A stretch of 32,891 nt of DNA from an uncultured Eubacterium sp. (GCA_937966095.1 CALCKF010000071.1:1-32891); one strand, 5' to 3'; positions 8,494 through 17,139 are shown, counted from the first letter of the stretch. Notes: generated by a model not told the origin, from the letters alone. Made by a program: numbers and translations.

Positions 8494-8796
8494 TTATCTT
8501 TCGGCTTTCTCAAGTCTTTCCAGGATCCTCTTATATCCGTCAGCACCGTAAGTCAGACATTTGTTTATACGGCTTATTGTTGCCGTAGATGCCTTGGTGA
8601 TCTTTTCTATCTCACTGTATGTCTTGTTCTCTGAAAGCAGTTTTGCCACCTGCAGTCTCTGAGCAATAGAATGAAGTTCATTCACGGTACACAGGTCTTC
8701 AAAAAATCTGTAGCAATCTTCTTCGTTTTCCAGCAGGAGAACAGCTCTGAAAAGTTCATCTATATCTTCTCTTTTGAACTTTGAATCATATGTCAT
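8494..8796 (-). CDS. yerC: YerC/YecD family TrpR-like DNA-binding protein
   Basis: The 100-residue protein is all helical, with a TrpR-type helix-turn-helix in its C-terminal half (EIEKITKASTATISRINK). The N-terminal part (FRAVLLLENEEDCYRFFEDLC) is typical of the YerC/YecD family. Family members are small dimeric repressor-like proteins whose ligands and targets are mostly unknown. An AAGGAG site lies about 8 nt before the ATG. The gene diverges from the cation antiporter gene, and a 38-bp palindrome lies between the two promoters, so autoregulation and control of the antiporter are attractive but unproven. Confidence 0.88.
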   Translation of the reverse strand: MTYDSKFKREDIDELFRAVLLLENEEDCYRFFEDLCTVNELHSIAQRLQVAKLLSENKTYSEIEKITKASTATISRINKCLTYGADGYKRILERLEKAER

Positions 8797-8831
8797 ACCG
8801 TACTCCTTTCGCTACATATAATTGTAAGAAG

Positions 8832-8860
8832 ATTATATCATTTGTTTGTGTCACAGTCAA
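8832..8860 (-). promoter_or_regulatory. Sigma-A-type promoter of yerC
   Basis: On the minus strand TTGACT (8855-8860) and TATAAT (8832-8837) are separated by 17 bp, close to the consensus. The predicted start of transcription leaves a leader of about 29 nt before the yerC ATG. The -35 box lies inside the left end of the 38-bp palindrome. Confidence 0.75.
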
Positions 8861-8893
8861 CATACACTTTAGAGCTTTAAAGTGCGTGTTGAC
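8856..8893. promoter_or_regulatory. 38-bp near-perfect palindrome, probable shared operator
   Basis: The outer arms are GTCAACA and TGTTGAC. The inner 20 bp is nearly perfect (CACTTTAGAG followed by CTTTAAAGTG, one mismatched pair), and only two pairs between the arms also mismatch. The ends contain the -35 boxes of both divergent promoters, so a protein bound here would block both. It is not followed by a T-tract in either direction, which argues against a terminator. Confidence 0.75.
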
Positions 8894-8918
8894 AAACCCG
8901 ACTTTCCTGGAATATAAT
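8889..8918 (+). promoter_or_regulatory. Sigma-A-type promoter of the CaCA antiporter gene
   Basis: TTGACA (8889-8894) and TATAAT (8913-8918) are both perfect consensus hexamers, separated by 18 bp. The predicted leader is about 30 nt long. The -35 box overlaps the right end of the palindrome. Confidence 0.82.
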
Positions 8919-8955
8919 ATTTTTCTGAAAATCAACATTATACATGGGGGAAAAT

Positions 8956-9918
8956 ATGGTTTATCTGATGCTCATAATAGGTTTTATCTGTCTCGTAAAG
9001 GGAGCTGATTTTTTTGTTTCAGGCAGCTCCGCCATAGCCAGATATTTCAACATACCGGCTTTTATAATAGGACTTACCATCGTAGCCTTCGGAACCAGTA
9101 TGCCTGAAGCTGCTGTCAGCGTTACTGCGGCAATGAAGGGGGCCAACGGAATAGCAGTAGGCAACGTGCTTGGCTCTAATATATTCAATCTTCTGGTAGT
9201 ACTGGGATTTTCAGCAGTCATCAAAGCCTGTCCTGTATCCGGATCTATGCTTAAATTTGAGTATCCCCTGTCAATTCTTTCAGCAGCTGTGATAATCATA
9301 CTCTGCATAGGACCGGGAAATCATGCACTTATGCTGTCGAGAACAGACGGTATAGTATTTCTGGCTATATTCTCATTCTTTCTCATAATAACCGTAAAAA
9401 ATGTCATGTCATCCAAAAGAAATCACTCGGATCATGAGGTTTCCATTGAACCGGAAGATAAGCCCATGTCTCTTCCAAAAGGTATAGTATATTCATTCAT
9501 CGGCATAGTGGGCATAATTGCCGGCGGTGATTTTGTAGTGGACTCCGCAACGGATATCGCCACATCATTCGGTATAGATCAGATGCTTATAGGTCTTACT
9601 ATAGTTGCTCTTGGCACATCTCTCCCCGAGCTTGTGACCAGCATAGTCGCTGCAATAAAAGGCGAAACCGACATTGCAGTAGGAAATGTGGTGGGATCCA
9701 ATATATTCAATATACTGTTCGTCCTGGGGATGTCAGTGACAATAAATCCTATAAGAGTTACCTTCGATTCTATATATGATTCGGTTATCCTTATAATCAT
9801 AAGTATCATCGTGTTTATCCCTATGTTGAGGAAACACTCTCTTACAAGAATGTGGGGAATCCTTATGATCCTCATGTATATATGTTACCTTTCATATATA
9901 ATAATGCGATCCTACTGA
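8956..9918 (+). CDS. CaCA-family Ca2+/Na+ (cation) antiporter, YrbG-like
   Basis: The 320-residue membrane protein has the two inverted alpha repeats that define the CaCA superfamily: GTSMPEAAVS with GNVLGSNIFN in the first half, and GTSLPELVTS with GNVVGSNIFN in the second. The Glu and Asn residues of these repeats form the cation site. About ten membrane helices are visible, with a charged cytosolic loop (HSDHEVSIEPEDK) between the halves. It probably exchanges Ca2+ for Na+ or H+, but ion choice cannot be read from sequence. I chose the ATG at 8956, with GGGGG 5 nt upstream; an ATG four codons earlier would overlap this site. It has its own strong promoter and ends in a terminator shared with ctpA. 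Confidence 0.92.
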   Translation: MVYLMLIIGFICLVKGADFFVSGSSAIARYFNIPAFIIGLTIVAFGTSMPEAAVSVTAAMKGANGIAVGNVLGSNIFNLLVVLGFSAVIKACPVSGSMLKFEYPLSILSAAVIIILCIGPGNHALMLSRTDGIVFLAIFSFFLIITVKNVMSSKRNHSDHEVSIEPEDKPMSLPKGIVYSFIGIVGIIAGGDFVVDSATDIATSFGIDQMLIGLTIVALGTSLPELVTSIVAAIKGETDIAVGNVVGSNIFNILFVLGMSVTINPIRVTFDSIYDSVILIIISIIVFIPMLRKHSLTRMWGILMILMYICYLSYIIMRSY

Positions 9919-9932
9919 TATATAAGCAATAT

Positions 9933-9968
9933 AAAAATTGAGCCTGTTTATAACAGGCTCAATGCTTT
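9933..9968. terminator. Bidirectional terminator shared by the antiporter gene and ctpA
   Basis: A perfect 9-bp stem (TTGAGCCTG and CAGGCTCAA, 9938-9962) is followed by TGCTTTTT on the plus strand and by TTTTTATA on the minus strand. The hairpin includes the ctpA stop codon and the last ctpA codons, so it terminates both converging transcripts and overlaps coding sequence. Confidence 0.85.
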
Positions 9969-11114
9969 TTCCAGCTGCTTATCTTCATCGGATCCATCGG
10001 TATTTTCAACTTTGTAATCAGGTTCTACTCCTTTTTTGTTTATCTCGTTTCCGTCAGGCGAAAAATACTGCATTATAGTAAGTTTAAGGGCCGATCCGTC
10101 GCTTAATTCGGCTGTCGACTGTATGACACCTTTTCCAAAAGTCTTTGTTCCCACGATCTTTATCCCGTTGTCCTTGAGTGCTGCTGCCAGTATTTCAGAA
10201 GCGCTTGCACTGTTTTCATTCACAAGGACGACTGTATTCAGCGAAGTCTTGCCATCCTTGGCATCATATTCTGTACGCTCCCCCTGTCTGTCTTCTACAT
10301 ATACGACTGTCCCCTTATCCAGGAATTCGTCTGCTACCTCTATACACGCATCCACAAGGCCTCCGCCATTGTCTCTAAGATCGAGGACCAGTCCTGTTGC
10401 CCCTTTGTCTTCCACATCATTTAGGGCTTTTCTGAAATCTTCAGATGTGCTTTCTATAAATGAGCTTATTTTTATATATCCTGTGTCACTACTGATCATC
10501 TCATGCTGTACACTGTGCTGAACTATCTTCTCCCTTATCAGATCAGCATCCATCTCATCGCCGTCACGCAGATATGCTATGTTCACCTTGCTGCCTTCTT
10601 CTCCTCTTATTGCATTTCCCATAAGATCGATATCATCATATTCCTTTCCATCTACCGAAATCATGATATCACCTGCTTTGATACCGGCTTTGTCAGCGGG
10701 AGAATCTTCCGTGACCGATACTACTACAAATCTCCCTTCTTCATCCATGGAAAAAGTTATGCCGACACCTGAATATTCACCGGTAGCTGTAGCTTTCCAT
10801 GACTGATATTCATCAGACGTCATATAAGATGAGTATGGATCTCCAAGCCCTGAAACAAGCCCCTTATATGCTCCCTCCATCATCGCATCCTCATCAACCT
10901 CCTGGTAAAACGAAGTGGTTACAGTGTCATAAAGCTGATCCAGCTTACTGTAACGTTCATAGACCTCGGTAAGCTGTTCATAATCTGACTTTGAAACCTT
11001 GACATATCCGAGAAGACCTTCGGAGACAGCATAGCAGACTCCTCCTGAGATCATTCCTCCGGCAACGAAAGCTGCCGCCATATATGCAATAAATCTTTTT
11101 CTTTTTATTTCCAT
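9948..11114 (-). CDS. ctpA: Carboxyl-terminal processing protease (S41 family)
   Basis: The 388-residue protease has an N-terminal membrane anchor (about 8-30), an S41 N-terminal helical region, a PDZ domain (about 115-190, GVGITF through DSPADKAGIKAGD) and the catalytic domain. LDLRDNGGG is at 244-252, NENSASASEI at 299-308 holds the probable nucleophile Ser304, and TFGKGV at 325-330 holds the general base Lys328. It would act outside the membrane on C-terminal ends of proteins, as CtpA/CtpB do in Bacillus. The gene overlaps recJ by 10 bp, so translation is probably coupled. It is the last gene of the ftsEX-M23-recJ run. The substrate is unknown; envelope or cell-wall hydrolase processing is suggested by context. 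Confidence 0.94.
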   Translation of the reverse strand: MEIKRKRFIAYMAAAFVAGGMISGGVCYAVSEGLLGYVKVSKSDYEQLTEVYERYSKLDQLYDTVTTSFYQEVDEDAMMEGAYKGLVSGLGDPYSSYMTSDEYQSWKATATGEYSGVGITFSMDEEGRFVVVSVTEDSPADKAGIKAGDIMISVDGKEYDDIDLMGNAIRGEEGSKVNIAYLRDGDEMDADLIREKIVQHSVQHEMISSDTGYIKISSFIESTSEDFRKALNDVEDKGATGLVLDLRDNGGGLVDACIEVADEFLDKGTVVYVEDRQGERTEYDAKDGKTSLNTVVLVNENSASASEILAAALKDNGIKIVGTKTFGKGVIQSTAELSDGSALKLTIMQYFSPDGNEINKKGVEPDYKVENTDGSDEDKQLEKALSLL

Positions 11115-12739
11115 AAGAACATCTCCTCAACTACAAACTGCACGCTCTCACGGCCCCTCCATCTCTGAAGCCTTATACTGCCTATCACATCTTTCCATTC
11201 GTCGGATATCAACATCTCTCTGTACTCCTTTCCCTTCTGAAAAAGTATGCAGTCTGCTCTTTCTCCTGTCTCGGATACTGCTGTGAATCTTGCATGGCTG
11301 CCGTCTTCCCCCAGAAACTTTACGATAACGGATCTTATTTTTGTCATCCTGAAGAGGGGCTTTGGATTTCCCTGTCCGAAAGGTTCAAGTTTTTCCAGGA
11401 GCCTTGCGGCTTCAACCGTCACCTCATGCGGCGAAATTTCCATATCATATGTAACACTGTGATCCAGCAGACTGCTGTCATTCTCCAGCATCATATCCAT
11501 ATCATGCTGCAGATCAGACTTCAGTTTTTCCAGATTTTCACGGCTGCAAAGAAATCCGCATGCTCCGCTGTGTCCTCCGAATCTTATGAACATTTCTTCA
11601 TGGTTTTTAAGCAGCCTGTATATATCCACTCCCGGGATGCTTCGTCCTGTGCCTTTCATGAAGCCCTCTTCCGTCGGAGTCACTATGATCACAGGGCGGT
11701 TTACAGTATCCTTTATCTTTCCCGCTACTATACCGGCAATCCCCTCGTGGATATCCGGCATATCAAGTATTACCATATTTTCCTCCTCCGAAACCTCTTC
11801 CATGCACCGTTCATACGCTTCTTCCTGCAGCTTTTTTCTCCTGCTGTTAAGTTCCTTCAGCTTCAGTATCTTTTCCTCCATGATATTTTCATCACATGTG
11901 AGGAACAGCTCGGCAGCGTCATATGCACTTGACATCCGTCCGGCGGCATTTATATGAGGAACTATCCCGTAAGCTATGCTTTCCGATGTTATAAAATCGA
12001 TCGAGATCGCATCTTTCATCTTTTTAAGAGCTTTCCGTTCTCCACAGTTTGCCCTGTTGAGTCCGTATTTCACAATGGTCCTGTTTTCATCGGTAAGAGA
12101 TACTATATCCCCGACCGTCCCTATAGCTACAAGATCCAGCACGTCATTGACGGCGCTCTTTGGAAGATCTGTACGCTGCCTTATTGCCTGAGCCATCTTG
12201 AAAGCCACGCCGCAGCCCGCAAGATCTTTAAAAGGATATCCGCATCCTTTCTGTTTTGGATTTATCAGTATACAATCGGCTTTTATATCATCTATGCTGT
12301 GATGATCAGTGACGATAATCTTCATACCAAGTGTTTTCGCATATTCCACTTCCTCATACGAAACACTGCCACAGTCTACAGTGACAATAAGGTCTGTCCC
12401 CTCATCCTTTATTGCTGCCAACGCATTTTTATTCAGACCATATCCCTCACTGAACCTGGATGGGATATAATATGTGAAATTATCCGTAAGCATACCGATA
12501 ATATGTGACAGGATGCATATCGATGTGACTCCGTCAGCATCGTAATCCCCATATATGCATATCCTGCTCCCGGAATTTATTTCAGATAACAGTAAATCCA
12601 CTCCCGCTTCCATATTCATAAGCAGGAATGGATCATATGTCTTTTTCGGTCTGTCAGATAAAAACTCCGAGATATCTCTGCTGTCAATGATCCCTCTGTT
12701 TCTGAGGATCTCTTTCAATATGTCCCCGGCACTTCTCAT
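11105..12739 (-). CDS. recJ: Single-stranded-DNA-specific 5'-3' exonuclease RecJ
   Basis: RecJ degrades single-stranded DNA from the 5' end in recombination and mismatch repair. The DHH phosphoesterase motifs are clear: IYGDYDADGVTS (Asp65, Asp67, Asp69), VDCGS near 121-125, VTDHHS (Asp145, His146, His147), and the DHHA1 motif RFGGHSGACGF in the C-terminal half. The OB-fold-like end (RFTAVSETGERADCILFQKG) is present. The length of 544 is close to the minimal E. coli-like form and lacks the long C-terminal extension of Bacillus RecJ. An AAGGAG lies 5 nt before the ATG. Its place between a cell-wall hydrolase and ctpA is not obviously functional, but overlaps and spacing suggest one transcript. 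Confidence 0.94.
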   Translation of the reverse strand: MRSAGDILKEILRNRGIIDSRDISEFLSDRPKKTYDPFLLMNMEAGVDLLLSEINSGSRICIYGDYDADGVTSICILSHIIGMLTDNFTYYIPSRFSEGYGLNKNALAAIKDEGTDLIVTVDCGSVSYEEVEYAKTLGMKIIVTDHHSIDDIKADCILINPKQKGCGYPFKDLAGCGVAFKMAQAIRQRTDLPKSAVNDVLDLVAIGTVGDIVSLTDENRTIVKYGLNRANCGERKALKKMKDAISIDFITSESIAYGIVPHINAAGRMSSAYDAAELFLTCDENIMEEKILKLKELNSRRKKLQEEAYERCMEEVSEEENMVILDMPDIHEGIAGIVAGKIKDTVNRPVIIVTPTEEGFMKGTGRSIPGVDIYRLLKNHEEMFIRFGGHSGACGFLCSRENLEKLKSDLQHDMDMMLENDSSLLDHSVTYDMEISPHEVTVEAARLLEKLEPFGQGNPKPLFRMTKIRSVIVKFLGEDGSHARFTAVSETGERADCILFQKGKEYREMLISDEWKDVIGSIRLQRWRGRESVQFVVEEMFLWK

Positions 12740-12759
12740 ATGAACTCCTTGTTTAGATT

Positions 12760-13800
12760 TTATGTAATATAAGGCAACGGATTTACATAGCTTCCGTTCA
12801 CCCTGACCTCAAAATGAAGATGAGGCCCTGTCGAATTCCCCGTACTTCCCACAGCTGCTATCGTTTCACCTCTGGATACCGATTCGCCGACGCCTACATA
12901 AAGCGATGAGCAGTGAGCATAGAGAGTTACTATACCGCCTCCGTGATCCACTATCACACATTTTCCATATCCCCCGTTCCATCCTGACGATATGACTGTT
13001 CCGTTATTTGCTGCCACTATGGATGACCCCGAAGACGCCCCTATATCCACTCCTGTATGGAATGAATAGGATCCCGAGATCGGATGATCACGGTAGCCAT
13101 ACGGAGATGTTATTGTTCCGGAAGAAGGTGTAGGCCATGCCATCACCCCTCCTGTATACTGGGAATCACTGCTGGAACTTCCCTGCTGTATTATCGTGGC
13201 AGTAAGTCTGTCAGCTTCGGCCTTCAGCTCATCCAGCATCTTTTCCGTTTCTTCATTGGAGGCTGCTATATTCTGCTTTTCCTCTTCCACTACTGCATAT
13301 GATTTTTCCAGCTCTGACTTGAGATCCTCAACTTCTTCTTTTTTTTCTTCCACCTCATCATGAGCCGTCTGCAGCTGATCCAGCACATCTTTGTCGCTGG
13401 AATATATCATCTTCACAAGATCCAGGTTTGTAAGAAACTCTGAAAAACTTCCCGAATCCAGCAGAACATCAAGAAAACCGACTGATCCGCTCTTGTACAT
13501 GTTCCTGAGTCTGGAATTGAGATTTTCCGTCTGGGTATCTACTTTTTTCTCGGCTTCCTCCAGCTCATCTTCAAGTACGGACAGCTTGCTCTCATTCTCA
13601 TCTATAGCTTCTTCCAGCTGTCCCAGCTTCTCGGTAAGACTTTCCTCTTCTTTCTTGCCTTCACTGAGAGCATTTTCCTTTTCGCTTATCTGTTTTCTGA
13701 GATCACTCAAAGATTCCGCATTTACCGATACGGTCCCCGCACACATGGCAAAGACCAGAGCAATCGCTACAATTATCGACAGTCTTGCGTTTTTCAACAC
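12760..13800 (-). CDS. Coiled-coil M23 peptidase (EnvC/PcsB-like septal hydrolase)
   Basis: The 346-residue exported protein starts at a GTG with AGGAGG 6 nt upstream. It has a signal peptide ending near VNAES (about 29), a long coiled coil (about 30-205) and a C-terminal LytM/M23 metallopeptidase domain with HTGVDIG and GPHLHFEV, which carry the Zn ligands. This resembles EnvC or the coiled-coil hydrolases that FtsEX activates during division. The gene lies 23 bp downstream of ftsX, which strongly supports an FtsEX-controlled peptidoglycan hydrolase. All visible zinc-motif residues are intact, so it could be catalytically active, unlike EnvC, which only activates amidases. Confidence 0.9.
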   Translation of the reverse strand: MLKNARLSIIVAIALVFAMCAGTVSVNAESLSDLRKQISEKENALSEGKKEEESLTEKLGQLEEAIDENESKLSVLEDELEEAEKKVDTQTENLNSRLRNMYKSGSVGFLDVLLDSGSFSEFLTNLDLVKMIYSSDKDVLDQLQTAHDEVEEKKEEVEDLKSELEKSYAVVEEEKQNIAASNEETEKMLDELKAEADRLTATIIQQGSSSSDSQYTGGVMAWPTPSSGTITSPYGYRDHPISGSYSFHTGVDIGASSGSSIVAANNGTVISSGWNGGYGKCVIVDHGGGIVTLYAHCSSLYVGVGESVSRGETIAAVGSTGNSTGPHLHFEVRVNGSYVNPLPYIT

Positions 13801-13823
13801 CTCTTACCTCCTATACTTGTTTA

Positions 13824-14717
13824 TCAGGCATCCAGGAACTTCCTCATGGATATTATACTTCCGCATGCACCTATACTTATCCCCAGTGCAAGGAATATCC
13901 ACGCAAAATTATATACCAGGAAACCGACAGGCACCATAGGCATGGAAAGTACCGAAAATATCTGACTGCCTACGGCTTCTATGATCCTGTCGTATATCAG
14001 TGCCGAAAGAGCAACCGATATGCCTGCAGATATTATACCTATTATTATACCTTCTGCAAGGAACGGACCCCTTATAAACCAGTTGGTAGCACCGACATAT
14101 TTCATTATGTTTATTTCATTTGCCCTGTTAAACACCGTGAGCTTTATTGTATTGGATACAACCACTATCGAAACTATTATCAGGAAGATCATGACTACTA
14201 TAGCGGCTATCTGTATGAATTTCGTGGCATTCAAAAGCTTGTCCACCGTATCCTTGTAAAACTTTACGTCTTCTACTCCATCATATTCCGCCACTTTTTC
14301 AGCAAGTGTATTTGCCGATTCAAGATCGGATATCATTATGACTATGGAATTTGGAAGAGGGTTCTCCTGCAAGCTGTCAAGAAGATATCCATTTTCTCCC
14401 CAGCGCTCTTTGAACTCCTGCATTGCCTGTTCACGACTCTTATAATATGCATCTTCGGCGCCTTTTTCCTCTTTCATCTGAGCAACCATTTCATCTGCCT
14501 GCTCCGGAGTAGTTTCATCATCCAGAAAAACTTCTATGGAATCATAATCCTGCTGGATAGTCTGCGCTGCTGTGTTTATATTGATAACAAGTATAAAGAA
14601 CAGACTCAGTATCAGAAGCATGGCCATTATCGCAAATATAGATGCAAGTGACATTGCCCTGTTCCTCAGCACCTGGAGAAAGGCTTGCTTAAGCGTATAG
14701 AAAAAACTCCTAACCAC
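13824..14717 (-). CDS. ftsX: Cell division protein FtsX
   Basis: The 297-residue permease-like protein has one N-terminal membrane helix (about 23-50), an extracellular domain (about 50-170) that in other bacteria touches the M23 hydrolase, and three more helices at the C-terminal end. The motif FNRANEINIMKYVGATNWFIRGPF near 200-220 is typical of FtsX. With FtsE it forms an ATP-driven complex that activates wall hydrolysis; it does not transport a substrate. The start is a GTG that shares one base with the ftsE stop codon (TAGTG), indicating coupled translation and matched amounts. Confidence 0.94.
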   Translation of the reverse strand: MVRSFFYTLKQAFLQVLRNRAMSLASIFAIMAMLLILSLFFILVININTAAQTIQQDYDSIEVFLDDETTPEQADEMVAQMKEEKGAEDAYYKSREQAMQEFKERWGENGYLLDSLQENPLPNSIVIMISDLESANTLAEKVAEYDGVEDVKFYKDTVDKLLNATKFIQIAAIVVMIFLIIVSIVVVSNTIKLTVFNRANEINIMKYVGATNWFIRGPFLAEGIIIGIISAGISVALSALIYDRIIEAVGSQIFSVLSMPMVPVGFLVYNFAWIFLALGISIGACGSIISMRKFLDA

Positions 14718-15481
14718 TATATGCTGCCTCCTCTCTTGAATCTGGACCTGAATGTACGCTTGCTCTGGATGGTATCATCACTGACGTCCAGATCAGCCAG
14801 AGCTTCCTCATAGCCGTATGCTCCGAATTCATCTCTTACTATCCTGCCTTTTTCTATAGCTATAACACGTTTACCCATCTTGTCGACTATATCCTTGGCA
14901 TGGGTGACCATAAGTATGGTCGTGCCTCTCATGTTGATCTGATCCAGAAGCTGCATTATCTCCCATGCTGTATCAGGATCAAGATTTCCTGTAGGCTCGT
15001 CCGCTATGAGTATACGCGGCTTGTTCACTATAGCTCTTGCTATAGCCACTCTCTGCTGTTCTCCCGCAGAAAGCTCATCAGGATACTTGTCGGCTTTTGA
15101 GGCTATACCCACCATGCTCAATACTTGCGGAACATATTTTTTGATCAGTTTTTTCGGCTGATGTATTATTTCCATAGCAAAAGCAACGTTCTCGTAAACC
15201 GTCTTTTTAGGAAGAAGTCTGAAATTCTGAAACACTATACCTATATTTCTCCTGAGTTTAGGGACCTGTCTGTTGGACAGTGTCGTTACTTCGTTCCCTC
15301 TCACCTTTATGCTGCCCGCATCCGCATCTATCTCTTTGAGGATCAGCTTTATGAAGGTCGATTTGCCTGCACCGCTGGGTCCTACAAGAAAAACAAAATC
15401 ACCCTTGTTTATCCGTACTGAAACCTTTTCGATACCTACATTGGATTTGTAGTATTTGGTAACATTGTTAAATACAATCAT
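14717..15481 (-). CDS. ftsE: Cell division ATP-binding protein FtsE
   Basis: This is an ABC ATPase with Walker A GPSGAGKST (34-42), a Q-loop GIVFQNFRLL (81-90), the signature LSAGEQQR (137-144), Walker B ILIADEP (157-163) and a switch His in VTHAKD. FtsE binds FtsX at the cytoplasmic face and couples ATP hydrolysis to peptidoglycan hydrolase activation. The 254 residues exceed the usual length of about 228; the excess is a basic C-terminal tail ending RSRFKRGGSI. A sigma-A-type promoter (15524-15552) lies upstream, and the ribosome binding site (GGAAAGGGG) is somewhat far from the ATG. Confidence 0.95.
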   Translation of the reverse strand: MIVFNNVTKYYKSNVGIEKVSVRINKGDFVFLVGPSGAGKSTFIKLILKEIDADAGSIKVRGNEVTTLSNRQVPKLRRNIGIVFQNFRLLPKKTVYENVAFAMEIIHQPKKLIKKYVPQVLSMVGIASKADKYPDELSAGEQQRVAIARAIVNKPRILIADEPTGNLDPDTAWEIMQLLDQINMRGTTILMVTHAKDIVDKMGKRVIAIEKGRIVRDEFGAYGYEEALADLDVSDDTIQSKRTFRSRFKRGGSI

Positions 15482-15523
15482 TGAAAGTTTCTGCCCCTTT
15501 CCATATTGAAAACATACATGTAA

Positions 15524-15552
15524 ATAATACTATATGTTGTAGGTATTTTCAA
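15524..15552 (-). promoter_or_regulatory. Probable promoter of ftsEX
   Basis: On the minus strand TTGAAA (15547-15552) and TATTAT (15524-15529) are separated by 17 bp, and transcription would begin about 35 nt before the ftsE start. The remaining gene-free sequence (15482-15625) is AT-rich and I see nothing else in it. No clear terminator follows the PrcB-like gene, so some read-through is possible. Confidence 0.6.
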
Positions 15553-15625
15553 TATTTTATGGGGAAATATGGCTTATATTATTTGAAATAGTCGTATTTT
15601 GGTGATGGTTATGTGAAATCGAGTT

Positions 15626-16102
15626 TCAGTATTGTATCCTCAGTTCTATGGTATCAGGAAGTGATTTAAGATCGGTCTTTACCACCTCTACAGGATACGT
15701 AATTATCTGAGATATCGCTGTCTCCTTCTGCGGATCCTCAAACAGCGCATATACGATCAGATTGTCTTTGCCGTTTTTCTCTTCCAGCTGCATCTTGTCT
15801 ATAGATACATTGAATCCTGATGTAGGCTTTTCTCCCCTTGTCACTATAACATATATATCATCATCTACCGCACAGGCCAACGCTCTTTCCAGAGTCCTGT
15901 ACTCGGGGATTATATCAGCTGTTATGTCATTCGGCAGATCATCTCTGTCCACCTGTCTGAATCCTACAGGATCGCTTCCGCCTGCCAGACCTGCCATGAC
16001 TGCTGCTATACAGACCGCTGCAGCTATTATTATCCCCGCCATTATTAATTTTCTTTTCCCCCTGAATATGTTTCTTCCTTTTTTGAAATCTATTTTTTTC
16101 AA
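15626..16102 (-). CDS. Membrane-anchored PrcB C-terminal-domain-like protein
   Basis: The 158-residue protein has a basic N terminus, one membrane helix (about 19-40) and an extracellular domain. The core IYVIVTRGEKPTSGFNVSI (about 83-101) matches the pattern of the PrcB C-terminal domain, named for a protein needed for stability of a spirochaete surface protease. It starts at a TTG, with an AAAGGGG site about 9 nt upstream; no ATG alternative is near. Transketolase genes lie 101 bp upstream and ftsE 144 bp downstream. The nearby S41 protease CtpA raises the possibility of an envelope proteolysis partnership. The domain call rests on motif recognition by eye. Confidence 0.7.
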   Translation of the reverse strand: MKKIDFKKGRNIFRGKRKLIMAGIIIAAAVCIAAVMAGLAGGSDPVGFRQVDRDDLPNDITADIIPEYRTLERALACAVDDDIYVIVTRGEKPTSGFNVSIDKMQLEEKNGKDNLIVYALFEDPQKETAISQIITYPVEVVKTDLKSLPDTIELRIQY

Positions 16103-16203
16103 ATCAAAAACCCCTTTCTCCGCAATCTTCTCATATATAGAACTTATTACGAAAAAAGGAGTTTATGACTCTATATTTCAATATTATATGCTATCTGCGT
16201 ATG

Positions 16204-17139
16204 TTATCGTCCAAGCACTTCTCTTATGGCTCTGATTATATCCTCAGATGTCATACCATACTTCTTTTTAAGTTCTTCAGGTTTTCCTGATTCACCGTAT
16301 GTATCCATCTGACCGACCATAGCCATTTTTACAGGGAAGTTCTTTACCACTACTTCTGCCACTGCACTTCCCAGCCCTCCTATGACTGAGTGCTCTTCTG
16401 CCGTTACTATTGCTCCGGTTTCCGATGCCGCCTTTATTATTATATCCTCATCTATAGGCTTGATGGTATGGATATCTATTACTCTCACATCCATACCGCA
16501 GGCTTTCAGTTCCTCCGCAGCTGTTACAGCTTCATTTACCATTATACCTGTTGCTATCACTGTCACGTCTTTTCCATCCCGCACAGTATTCCCTCTGCCA
16601 AGGATTATCTCGTCATCATTTCTGTAGAACACAGGGACCGATGCACGTCCGAACCTCAGATAACATGGGCCTTGTTTTTCGACTGCCTGACAGAGAAGTT
16701 TCTCCGCCGATATACCGTCGGACGGATTTATAACTGTCATTCCCGGAATCGTTCTCATCAGAGCAATATCCTCAAAAGTCTGATGACTCGCTCCGTCCTC
16801 CCCGACAGTTATCCCTGCATGAGTAGCGCAAATCTTGACATTTGCTTTTGTGTATCCTATGGAGTTTCTTATTATCTCAAATGCTCTGCCGGTCGCGAAC
16901 ATGGCAAATGTGCTGGCACACACTATCTTTCCCGACAAAGCCAGACCTGCCGCAGCCCCGTATAGATTCTGCTCTGCTATACCCATATTGAAAAACCTTT
17001 CGGGATATTTTTCTGCAAACATTGCTGTCTTCGTTGATTTGGAAAGATCTGCATCCATGACTACCAGGTTGCTGTAACGTTCTCCAAGCTTTACCAGAGT
17101 TTTTCCGTAAGCCTCTCTCGTTGCCATTTTATCTGCCAT
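16204..17139 (-). CDS. Transketolase, C-terminal subunit
   Basis: The 311-residue protein holds the pyrimidine-binding and C-terminal domains of a split transketolase. GIAEQNLYGAAAGLALSGK (about 73-91) includes the Glu that activates thiamine diphosphate, and the C-terminal part (VRVIDIHTIKPID, AEEHSVIGGLGSAV) is typical. With the N-terminal subunit it transfers two-carbon units in the pentose phosphate pathway. The start overlaps the stop of the N-terminal subunit gene by one base (TAATG), so translation is coupled and equimolar amounts are likely. Split transketolases are frequent in Clostridia and archaea. A 1-deoxyxylulose-5-phosphate synthase is excluded by length and split structure. 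Confidence 0.93.
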   Translation of the reverse strand: MADKMATREAYGKTLVKLGERYSNLVVMDADLSKSTKTAMFAEKYPERFFNMGIAEQNLYGAAAGLALSGKIVCASTFAMFATGRAFEIIRNSIGYTKANVKICATHAGITVGEDGASHQTFEDIALMRTIPGMTVINPSDGISAEKLLCQAVEKQGPCYLRFGRASVPVFYRNDDEIILGRGNTVRDGKDVTVIATGIMVNEAVTAAEELKACGMDVRVIDIHTIKPIDEDIIIKAASETGAIVTAEEHSVIGGLGSAVAEVVVKNFPVKMAMVGQMDTYGESGKPEELKKKYGMTSEDIIRAIREVLGR

